From Chara braunii (Eukaryota > Streptophyta > Charophyceae > Charales > Characeae): DNA of 35,227 nucleotides. Below the pieces are notes generated by a model. It had not been told where the DNA came from. It saw only the letters and a list, made by a program, of their open reading frames with translations, and did not search any database. Positions 20,894 through 29,395 of the stretch are shown here, one piece after another. The stretch covers positions 1,992,884-2,028,110 of the forward strand of contig BFEA01000247.1 of assembly GCA_003427395.1 (NCBI GenBank), given 5' to 3'. The position numbers and the translations under genes were made by a program. Positions within the stretch are counted from its first letter, which is position 1. Every line of letters begins with the position of its first letter.

Positions 20894-21735
20894 AAGCTCC
20901 ATAACCCATCAGATTCGATCACCTAAATGACAGCCACCTTGACTTCGCTCTCCCGGTAATAATCATCACAGTTGCCTTCTCCTCCCTCTGCATATTGAGT
21001 GTCATTTCATACTTTTTTACTCCCCTCCTCCTCTAGACCTTCCTTCCCTCTCAACATCACACAAACAGTCTATATTGTGGCGCTGATCCTTCACAACCAC
21101 CATACATCACCGAAGAAACCCCAAACATCCCCCAACCCAGACCTAATGCAACAACCAGATCACAGGCTGCAGTGCCCCCTGCCAGGCACCCCTTAAAATG
21201 GCAAAACACATCCCAGATTACCACTCCAAGATACAACAAATTGCAGTTAAGAGAGCACACATCTACGGGCAATGCTGCAAGATTAAAAACTTCCTCGGGA
21301 AGTTTTTGAAATCAACTCCTCAACCCCTTGGCATACCCGTTAGCATAACCGTCAGCATGGTTGGACGTTTTACAACAACAAACCATAAAATTCCAGATGG
21401 CATATGTATTTTCCCACCAAAGACTGACCAGGGACCCCGGTGTTGAAGGGATTGAACAGGGTTTAAGGCCTTTCCCCATGTATAATCTACAACAGGGACT
21501 GCATAGGGTTTTATGGGCCGCAATCCACTGTTGCAACATTTTTGCTAAGAACACAGGAACCTGGCCCCTTCTCAGACCACGATCATAATTTCTAAGTGTG
21601 AGACGTTGTGGGAGCGTCACCCTAATTCTATCCACGCATCATCATCTGTAACTGGAGTGCATTACCCAGCCACCAAACAGACGGAAGATGATAGGTTTCC
21701 GAAACAATGTGAGGCACGGTGTCAAGATTACTCAC

Positions 21736-22023
21736 ATGAAGAGTCTCCTCGGTATAGCACTCCTTGATCCGGTTGAGCACGGGGACATCCACTGTAACGG
21801 CTTGCCCTGGACTACTATCGAAGCGTCCATCACCCATGGAGAAGCTATCCCCAACTGTGTGCAGCGGGCTATCCATCGGGCTGTTGAGGACACCAAAACC
21901 ACCAAGGCCTAATGTATAACTGGGATCAAAGAGTGGAATCGTCGTATATGCTAATGCTTCTTTCCAAGGCATCATATTTGCCCAAACTCGTACCCTATTA
22001 ATCTCTGCATCAGTCAAAGCGCT
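21736..22023 (-). CDS. SPK1: SPK1 exon (96 codons)
   Basis: The exon encodes SALTDAEINRVRVWANMMPW, then KEALAYTTIPLFD, a variable Gly/Ser-rich stretch, and VPVLNRIKECYTEETLH. It matches SPIKE1 HLTDREKQKLQVWSRIMPYR, FAWAIVPLFD and VEISNLNKVKESYSED. The acceptor is TCGTCTCCCAG before 22023 and the donor is CTTCAT|GTGAGTAATC after 21736; both are phase 0, and it joins SRKEP upstream and DPKRK downstream as in the family. This region precedes DHR-1 and has no assigned catalytic role. Confidence 0.93.
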
Positions 22024-22394
22024 CTGGGAGACGACAAACCAGGAGAGGAACATAACCACACAACAGCAACTCTTTGGTTACTTGCAGACTTTCGACACCA
22101 GTTGTCAGCCAACATTCACAAGACCACAGATCTTCCGCACTCATGCAGGCTCCTGAGCCAGCGCTCAATAATTTCATCAGAAACACAGACTCTCTAGAAA
22201 ACTCTAAGCTGTAAGGCCAACACATGAGGACGACTACAATGGACAGCCACATCAGGTAAGAGGTGCTCCTTTTTATCTTTTCCTTCTCTCCTCACCCGTG
22301 TCTTGCAGGTAACAGATGTTCGGCGCTTCTGCAAGTTTCTGAAAAGTGCTTGAAGATTTCATCAGCACCACACTCTAGAATACTGAAGAGATTT

Positions 22395-22531
22395 GTCCGT
22401 CGGGACATCCTTTTAAAATTGGAACAGTACAGAGAAGATTAGCATGGCCCCTGTGCAAGGATGCAACACAAATCGAGAAATGGTCCATGATACTTGTTTG
22501 AAAAAAAAGGTAAAAACAAAAACTGAAAAGA
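22395..22531 (+). pseudogene. Second U6 snRNA pseudogene
   Basis: The body runs from 22395 (GTCCGTCGGGACATCC) to about 22488 (GAAATGGTCCATGAT). The ACAGAGA box (22429-22435) and AGC triad (22441-22443) are intact, while the 3' part has changed (ATGCAACACAAATCG instead of ATGACACGCAAATCG). An A-rich stretch follows at 22500-22523. A weak target site duplication may exist: ACTGAAGAGA at 22382-22391 and ACTGAAAAGA at 22522-22531. There is no TATA box about 25-30 bp upstream and no T-run terminator, so a working U6 gene is unlikely. It lies antisense in an SPK1 intron. Confidence 0.82.
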
Positions 22532-22704
22532 CGACATGTGAGACGGAAAGTGTATAGTACCTATATCAAGTGAGTTGAAAGCCATGCTGTTTTCCTTTCT
22601 TTGCTTCTGGAATCTTTCTTGTTTTTCTTGTGCTCCTTGAGAGTGGGTGAATCCTCAATCACCCACATTTAGGCGACCATCCAGGGTGGTGAATTGGGCC
22701 AGCT

Positions 22705-23231
22705 GTGTCAAGAGTACAAGAGGTATGTTCGGTCCAGACTCCCCAGACTGGATCTCAAGAATCATACCATCATCAGCCTTCCAGGGATAAGGAGAATGCA
22801 AATTCAGGTCTCTCAAAGTCTTGTGTTCGAGGAGATGACATTTTTACAGGCGGGACCTTGACAATCATACCAGTCGAATCACCTATGATGATTTGAGTGA
22901 CATGGAGCATGGTGGAGCACAGGCTCTAAATACTAATGAGCTGGACAAATTCACAAACAATAGCCCACATGCAAGGACTAGAAGATTGAAATGCCCAGTT
23001 ACTTCAAACATTGCAATTAGCCAGGCACACATGCCTACAAATGACGTTATACTTGAGACGTCAAGCTTCACTGAATCCCACAAGGTTAGACAAGTGGATC
23101 AAATTACAGGGAAGGAAGCCAACCCAAATGGGAATGGTGTGCCTGCTGTTGGGAAATATGTCCCAACCAGTCTAGCGGCTAATCCACAAAGTCCTAATGA
23201 ACCCAGCACTGCAGCTCAGAAGGCTAGATGA
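22705..23231 (+). other. Coding-like plus-strand sequence, unrecognised
   Basis: Two overlapping open frames (22705-22896 and 22893-23231) read as normal, mixed-composition protein and could be one sequence with a frameshift near 22890. The second contains DVILETSSFTESHKVRQ and ends in a stop at 23229. No domain was recognised. It is antisense to SPK1 and sits in its intron, so it may be a decayed transposon gene or an exon of an unknown gene. Confidence 0.25.
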
Positions 23232-23341
23232 CCCACGCCACATTCGCATGCTGAATGTTCACGTTCAATGCCAACTCTTCTCGGCCGTCCTTGACAAAAA
23301 AAAGAAAAGGGCATCTCAATGCCAAAGTTTGAAACACGTAC

Positions 23342-23479
23342 CGGCTCCTTCCTTGAATAAACTTGGGCCTTCACACCACCATCTTCAGTTGCCGCCCTCT
23401 CCAGCTGAACAAGAAGGAAGACTTGAGGAGAAGGATTGTCCAAGGAGAAAATCACCCGACGCTGCTGAGGTGAATTGGC
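23342..23479 (-). CDS. SPK1: SPK1 exon, most 5' one placed (46 codons)
   Basis: The exon encodes ANSPQQRRVIFSLDNPSPQV, then FLLVQLERAATEDGG and VYSRKEP. It matches the SPIKE1 block ARGIFYLDAPSASVCLLIQL, EKPATEEGG, VYSRKEP. The donor is GAGCCG|GTACGTGTT after 23342. Two acceptors are possible: GTGGCAG before 23479 or CACCTCAG before 23464; both keep frame, and the first is chosen because it is the first AG after the likely branch region. Earlier SPK1 exons (roughly 200 or more residues in Arabidopsis) were not found above this point. Confidence 0.92.
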
Positions 23480-25277
23480 CTGCCACAATGCACACCATTA
23501 TATCACATATGAGGCATGATTTGGCTACTTCTTTCCATCACACAAATCACATCATATGATGGTTTACACAGCGACAGAACCAAAAGTTCACAACATGTGT
23601 TACCATGAAAAGGAGGGGCAGCAGTTTACTGAGGAGCTTCTGCAGCACAAGCAAAGGAAAAAGTTGGGCGTACAGCACAGGAAACACATGGGCGACAGCA
23701 AAGCAGTGGAAACATGTAGCTCACTTCTCAACACACCCATGAGAAAATAAAGGCCCTGAGCATTGAGAAACAATGACAGAAGAGTGATTGTTATGTCTGA
23801 GGGAGGGCCAGAAGATGCAATGACCAGCACTTGGGAAATGAGTCTCCAGGTAGCACTGGAATATACACGACAGAAGAAAAATGAGAAGGGACTTACTGCA
23901 TGCCGAGATTTATGCAGCAGAGAAGCAGAATCACAACGGATAAACCACCAGCCCCTCCAAGCTTATTTTATCGAACCTGATTTTGGCCCAGCTTTCGACA
24001 GCAAACTGTCATGTCGCCCAGCATACTATGGCCTGCACGGTTCAGTGCTCAGGTAGACTGAAGCTCCAGCAACCACTTGTTAATGTCTGCATTTCTCAGG
24101 GAGGCCCTCCGTGGGTGGTAGTTTATGGGGGCCGAAGGGGTGAAACTGGATGAGACGTCAGACACAGCTTAAAAATCCACTGAGTGGAAAACATGAGTCG
24201 ATGACAAGCTGTGTTATCTTGGCGTACAGATGACAGAAGCACGCCTCGAGCAAGCACAAGCCCCGGAGATCCTCACGAAGTTGCTCAATAAAATGGACAT
24301 GTGGTCTGGTGCAAAGAAAATGAGCAATAGCAAAATGACAGAGTTTCCAGAATGCAAAATCACATTGAAAGCCAGGAAGTCCAACGCTGTCCAGAAAGCA
24401 GAAGTGCACTGATATTCCACAAACGGAGAACCAAAGTACTGAATCCGAATGTCAATGAGAGCATACTCTCGCCAACACCAACATATGTATCCAGAGCCCT
24501 TCCTCCTACTCAGCGCTCAGTGCCCAGACTACTACTAAACAGCTACTAGCAGCCTAAGAATTGACAATGCATCCCGTTGACGTCAGCAGCCACAACCAAA
24601 GTGCATCAAGATGTCGCCCTTGTAGACCATCACTAAGACCAGGTACATGCCCTCACATCATCATCCTCATCTCTCTCTCTCCCCCTCGTCTTCTCTACCC
24701 ACATCTTCCCTCTCATGCACGAAGGCCACCACCACCCGCTGGCCAAGTCCAAGCACCAGCCTGGCTATGTAGTCTGGGCTATGGCGCTGCACCCAGCAGC
24801 GCCCTGTGCCTTGCACGTCTGCACACGCTCTTCCGCACTGGTGCTAGCAGCAGCGCTGCCGTCTTCTCTACCAAGTGCCCGACCACTCGCCCTGAGCCCT
24901 GCCCTTTCCTATATGGACAGAAGCGGGCGCTTGCCTCTCTTCGCCACGTGAGACCGAGTTTACAGTAGCTTCAGTCTCAGCCAAAGTGTCTCCGCCCAGG
25001 CCAGTTCAGACAGTGGCCAGGACCGAATTCGTTAGGCATGCCCAACCACCCAGGCACAAACGTGCGATGCTCCCTGCTTCGACCACGTTGCTGGAAGAGC
25101 CTGGAAGGCTCACAAATATTTTGGATTCTCACGAGCAAGGCGGATGTAACCAACTGGCACATGGCAACTGTCTGGCGCCGACCAAGATTTGCAAGAATTG
25201 ACGAGTTCAGGGCGCATTGAGATTTAGGGGGGGCGCCTTCACTTATGGCGGGCACGCGCCTGCTGCACGGCCCTATG
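23480..25277. other. Upstream intron or intergenic sequence
   Basis: Plus-strand open frames at 23556-23750 and 23763-24056 look coding-like but match nothing I know and are split by stops. A pyrimidine-rich patch with CTCTCTCTCTCCCCCTC is at 24670-24710. Minus-strand 24977-25277 is open in continuation of the tandem-repeat frame next to the gypsy element but shows no domain. No SPK1 exon was recognised, although the gene's 5' exons should lie in this direction. Confidence 0.5.
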
Positions 25278-25480
25278 CCGAGGCATAAGCCCTCGCACTC
25301 CCTCCTCCGAGGCATAAGCCCTCGCGCTCCCTCTTCCGAGGCATAAGCCCTCGCGCTCCCTCCTCCGAGGCATAAGCCCTCACACTCCCTCCTCCGAGGC
25401 ATAAGCCCTCGTGCTCCCTCCTCCGAGGCATAAGCCCTCGCGCTCCCTCCTCCGAGGCATAAGCCCTCGTGCTCCCTACT
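25278..25480 (-). repeat. 29-bp tandem repeat, seven copies, open in frame
   Basis: CCGAGGCATAAGCCCTCGCG plus CTCCCTCCT is repeated at 25278, 25307, 25336, 25365, 25394, 25423 and 25452 with few changes. Because 29 is not a multiple of three, translation cycles through all frames and gives a 29-residue period on the minus strand, without stops. It follows the gypsy chromodomain reading frame and extends it by chance or by selection. Confidence 0.93.
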
Positions 25481-25559
25481 ACTTAACTTTGATAGTCCTC
25501 TGAGATGTCGTGACACAGCAGGCTGCTTCCCTTTCAAATTCCGTTCATAACTTGTGATA

Positions 25560-25757
25560 ACTTGGGGAGCAGTCTTCATCAATTCCTCTCTGGTGAACCA
25601 TCCATCTTCTTTAGAATCCATATGACGTCTGAAACGTACTCGATACTGCGTCTGCGGTTTCGGAGGGCATCCCCTGCCTGGAGGCTTGGGTACAGGCATC
25701 AGCTTGTGGTCGACGATGTCGTCAATGCCGATGTGTTCGTCCATGGTTGGGGGCAGC
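25560..25757 (-). pseudogene. Gypsy chromodomain
   Basis: The frame encodes TQYRVRFRRHMDSKEDGWFT followed by REELMKTAPQVITSYER, the shape of a retrotransposon chromodomain (YxVRWxG, W, ENL, ap, yer). Chromodomains guide integration to marked chromatin in chromoviruses. It is in a different frame from the integrase: both frames read the same DNA around 25740-25759, showing a frameshift near the junction. The usual WKG is changed to FRR. Confidence 0.75.
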
Positions 25758-26867
25758 ATCGATCTTTTGAGGGAAATTGTTCTGTTTCGGCGAAAGGTGC
25801 TAACTTGGAGGCATGAAAAACAGCGCGTGTGCGGAGGTGACCAGGGATGCGAATGACATATGAAGGACCATCTGGTTGATCTCCCACTATATCAAGGATT
25901 TCCCACGGTCCAAAGTACAGTGGCATTAGTTTACGTGAGATTCTCAACTCATGTCCCAACTCAGATGACTTTACCCAGACTTGTTCACCTACCTGAAATG
26001 CAGACCCTCGTCTGTGTTTGTTCTTAGGTGCAACAATAGCATCTTGAGCTTTCTTGATGTGCTCTACAGCCTGCTGCAGCATCTGTTCGTACTTGACAGC
26101 AAACTCTATGCTACCAGGTGCTGCGGTTGGCTGGTTTTCAAGCAACAGGAAGTCAAGAGCAGATCTGGGCTTCCAACCAAGATGCAGCTGGTTGGGGGTC
26201 TTACGGGTAGTGCTGTGCACAGCATTGTTATACAGGCTGGCGATGAGAGGTAACTTCTCATCCCAATCATCTTGACTTGGCTTGATACAATGCTGAAGCA
26301 AGTGCTGCACTATCCGGTTCATCTGTTCGGCCTGTCTGTTTGACTCAGGGTGGTTCCCTGATGTCATTTGCAGTTGGGAGCCCATCTGTTGGGCTGTACT
26401 TTGCCACAGTTCGCTAGTGAATCTGACATCCCTGTCGCTCACAGTAGACTTAGGAAGAGCAAAGTCACGTACCCAGTTGTCCATAAATAGCTTGATGGTC
26501 CTAGCTGTCTCAGGCATAGCGATTAGTGTAGCATACTTTGTGAACCTGTCCACAATGATGAAGATGTGTCGTTTACCGCTTTTGCTAGTCACAAGGGTAT
26601 CCATGAAATCCATGGACACACTTTGACCAGGGCCAGCAGGGATGGGCAAGGGCTTGATAAACCCAAGCGGTGCCTGCGTCCGTGGCTTGTCACGCTGGCA
26701 AACCTGGCAATTTTCTACATACTTCTTTGCATCATCCATCATTGAGGTCCACCACAGTCGCTGCAATAACTTTGCTGCAGTCTTTTTATAGCCGAAAGGT
26801 CTTGTCGCATCGTGGCACTCACCTGAAAATAAACTACTCAAAAATTCTTTATTTGGAACACACAATC
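25758..26867 (-). pseudogene. Gypsy integrase
   Basis: The frame covers a partial zinc-binding region ending CQVCQRDK, the DDE core (MDFMDTL, VSDRDVRFTSELW and NRQAEQMN for the three acidic residues) and the GPY/F-type module (YFGPWEIL). The first histidines of the HHCC motif are changed (HDATRPFGYKKT in place of the usual GHxG). A stop codon just before LCVPNKEF cuts it from RNase H. The core residues themselves are intact, so decay is recent or uneven. Confidence 0.9.
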
Positions 26868-26944
26868 ATTTATTCCCAGCCTTCACAAGGAACATCAAGC
26901 CGTCAACCAGCACAAACTCGTCGGAAGTTGCCTTATCTTTAGCG

Positions 26945-27450
26945 TCCAGTTTGTGAATGATCTCATACATGACTACGTCCTCTTGATAGGCTTACACCAT
27001 AGACCGAGTTACATCGTCGGAAATTCCAAACTTTGTCACTAGCGCGCCCAGATAATCCACCCTACATGATAGTGCATCAGCCACTTTATTGTACTCTCCC
27101 TTCAAAGGGTTGAGCTTGAAGTCATACATAGCTATGACTTCAATCCACCTCTTTAAAGCGTTCGAGAGCATTGGCTGTGTCTTAATCCAGCGCAGTGTCT
27201 CATGGTTATATCTTACATAAAAGAATCTGCCTAGGAGGTAGTGCCTCCAATGGACCAGCGCTCTATAGAGGGCATAGAGCTCTGCTCATACGTGGACTTT
27301 TCGCTCATGTACTCGATCGGCCTCAACTTTTTCTTCTCCTTTTGCGCAAGGATCGCGCCTATGCCATATTGGCTGGCGTTCGTGGTCACAACAAAGGGTC
27401 GTTCAGGATCCGGAAGTTTGAGGACTTCATAGTGCGTCAGGGCATACTTC
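26945..27450 (-). pseudogene. Gypsy RNase H
   Basis: The reading frame contains FVVTTNASQYGIGAILAQKE, where the first catalytic aspartate of TDAS is replaced by asparagine, then IEYMSEKS, HWRHYLLGR, and further on NHETLRWIK and NKVADALSC. The missing aspartate and the frame break near 27235 show it is inactive. It is followed by a linker into the integrase. Confidence 0.82.
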
Positions 27451-28440
27451 AATTTCTTGAAGGATGCCTCACATTCTTCATTCCACGCAAGGCGCGTGAG
27501 GCAGTTAGACGGGAGGCTATCGTGCTGTATTTTTTCATAAATGGGCGGTAGTAGCCTTTCATCCCTAAGAATGACCTCACCTCAGTCACATACTGAGGTC
27601 TGGGCCAATCACGTATGTTGGCCACTTTGGCATCATCCACCCTCAATCCATCTGTGGACATTGCATGACCCAACTACAAGATCTTGGCAGGACCTAATTC
27701 ACATTTCTCCAAGTTAACCTTGTAATGATGCTGTCTTAGGAGCCCTAGCACTATTTTCATGTGCTCAACGTGCTCCTCTACGAACCTACTAGACATAAGT
27801 ATATCGTCAAGGAACACGGCGATAAACTTGTTTCAATAATCATGAAAAGATCCGGTTCATTGTGTGCTGGAACGTGTCACAAGCATTACATAGGCCAAAG
27901 GGCACACCACAAACTCATACAGGCCGTACCTGGTCTGAAAGGCGGTTTTGTGTTGGTCCTCAGGTTTAAAAGCAATCTGATGGTATCCGGACTTCAAATC
28001 TATCTTAGTGAAATACCAGCATCCCTGCACTCTATCCAAGAGGTCGTCAATGTGCAGTAGGGGCTCCACGTTCTTAACGGTGATGGAATTGAGCCCCCTA
28101 TAGTCAATGCACATCCTTAGGTTCCCCCCTTTCTTTGGGACAAATAAAACTAGCACTCCGTAGGGGGGCATACTTGGCTGTATCCAGCCCTTCTCTGTGA
28201 GCTCCTTGAGTTAGCGGCGAAGCTCTAACTCCGCAGGAGACATCCCATAGATTCGCCGTCTAGGTACTTCGCTACCAGAGACAACTTCTATCGCGTGGGC
28301 AATCTCCCTTCCCACCACACCCCTAGGCTCCTCAAAGAGGTCTAAATACTGCACAACGACCACTTCTACCTCTGGGGCTCATTTTACGGCCTCCCCTTTC
28401 TCAAAGGCAAAGACTAAGTACACACCTTCCTCGCGATTCT
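27450..28440 (-). pseudogene. Gypsy reverse transcriptase
   Basis: Recognisable blocks on the minus strand are RRRIYGMSPAELELRR, PYGVLVLFVPKKGG, LRMCIDYRGLN, FTKIDLKSGYHQ, the catalytic FLDD (27803-27814), and the thumb LGHAMSTDGLRV with VTEVRSFLGMKGYYRPF. Breaks include a stop at 27674-27676, a stop near 28214, a stop near 28376 and a frameshift near 27890 in the CPFGLxNA motif. The catalytic aspartates are kept, but the protein cannot be made in one piece. Confidence 0.9.
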
Positions 28441-28474
28441 ACTTGTAGCAGTTATAGAAAGACAACGTGCACAT

Positions 28475-28715
28475 GCAACCATAAGTATGCTAACCTTGAA
28501 AGGTGCATGCAACACCAATCTTTTCCTTCTTTCGTACCTTCTGCTTTTACCATGCGATATTTGGGTACCTAGGAAGAAGAATCCGGAATCATTAATTTCT
28601 TTATTTAGCTCTAGTCCGAGCGTACTTAGAAAGGTCGATATAAGATCACGTATCTCAATTGCGTCAGGAAGAGGGCCGGTAATGCCTATCACAAAGTCAT
28701 TTGCGTATCGCACAT
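28475..28715 (-). pseudogene. Group II intron maturase-type RT fragment inserted in the gypsy element
   Basis: The minus strand encodes SYVRYANDFVIGITG, then PDAIEIRDLISTFLSTLGLE, LNKEI and FFFLGTQISHGKS. This is the YADD-containing block of organelle group II intron reverse transcriptases (maturases), with YADD changed to YAND, followed by the block leading to FLG. It is open through about 79 codons. It is bounded by GCACAT (plus strand) at 28469-28474 and 28710-28715, spaced 241 bp apart. The gypsy frames before and after the segment are out of register by exactly the amount that removing 241 bp corrects. It interrupts the protease-RT linker. Source is probably mitochondrial or plastid DNA, or a nuclear maturase gene. 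Confidence 0.72.
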
Positions 28716-29095
28716 AGCTCCATCTCGCAAGTTGTGGATCATCACCTTCCTATCCCAATTGAACAAGGGCTTAGCAACCTCGAGGAAGTACATGCGTAGC
28801 CACATGTCGAATTGCAGCTCGTCGTTAACTAGGAATGAGATCTTGTGTCTCAGTTCCCCTCCTCCATAGGAGAAGGTACAGATTACATCCTTGACATAGT
28901 GTTTCACTATCATGGAGTGCTTATTGGCTAAGGTAGACGCTAGAGATTTGCTAAGCTACTGCACTCGCAGCCTATCCACACAAGCACGACTGGTTTCGTG
29001 TAGAACCTATGTCTTCCAAGGCGTCAACCTTTTGGCCACCTACATTAACTTCTACAACGAAGCGTTCACCTTTTAAACCTTTGTTCAACATCGCC
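28716..29095 (-). pseudogene. Gypsy aspartic protease
   Basis: The active-site region reads VDALEDIGSTRNQ; the catalytic DTG is changed to DIG (29005-29013). Downstream, after several stops near 28930-28990, the C-terminal half is visible as ELRHKISFLVNDELQFDMWL and YFLEVAKPLFNWDRK, matching the usual FDVVLGMPFLE-type end of retroelement proteases. The order before RT is normal for gypsy elements. Confidence 0.82.
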
Positions 29096-29395
29096 TAGGA
29101 GTCTCTAGGGTCTTTCTCCAACCACTCAGTCTCTGACTCCTCTAAGGACTCGACTCATCGATCAAGCAGAGCATTGATTGGTTTGAACCTATCTGAGGGG
29201 CAATCATGGGGTCAATAGCCTTGGCCATCGTCTAAAATGGAGAAGGTAAGGTTACCACTTCAGCACGAGTAAGAGCAGCTAACACTCCTACTGGCCCGAG
29301 GTATTTCCTTGGGAAGTGCTCGCAGAAGCACCACAAGAGTTGGAAGATTCAACCGTCACTATTGAGGACTCGACCTTCGTAGTGACCCGATTCTT

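Larger units (their letters stand above)
18849..21735 (-). other. SPK1 intron (2887 bp) with duplicated segments
   Basis: Contents are a diverged roughly 203-bp duplication (19631-19776 and 19834-19968, sharing TTGCC-TT and ATGCACA-AAGTG words), a 76-bp tandem pair and a GA-rich stretch. No exon or gene was recognised; the open frame that continues the linker exon upstream of 18848 is intron read-through. Confidence 0.75.
22024..23341 (-). other. SPK1 intron (1318 bp) with U6 relic and antisense ORF-like sequence
   Basis: The intron carries a second U6 pseudogene and, on the plus strand, a coding-like stretch at about 22705-23231. Nothing else was recognised. Confidence 0.75.
154..23479 (-). 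other. SPK1: SPIKE1-like DOCK GEF gene, partial, eight exons placed
   Basis: This is the transcribed span of one minus-strand gene. Family knowledge: SPIKE1 is the plant DOCK-type guanine nucleotide exchange factor that activates ROP GTPases through its C-terminal DHR-2 domain and binds membranes through DHR-1, acting on actin organisation and cell shape. The exons, read from high to low coordinates, follow the order of land-plant SPK1 without rearrangement, and each has AG acceptor and GT donor dinucleotides. Introns are 1318, 2887, 1788, 5976, 4808, 1876 and 2896 bp; the 4808-bp one must hide a microexon. All placed junctions are phase 0 except the acceptor at 5271. The N-terminal exons and the DHR-2 part are not in the placed set. 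No stop or frameshift was seen inside the exons, so the gene looks functional. Confidence 0.9.

Noticed and set aside
24158-24420. Minus-strand frames as an upstream SPK1 exon
   Set aside because: They contain none of the N-terminal SPK1 blocks (such as EPFYGT or EDFYF) and no convincing splice-site pair.
26670-28717. Plus-strand open frames opposite the gypsy pol region
   Set aside because: They are antisense shadows of RT, RNase H and integrase.
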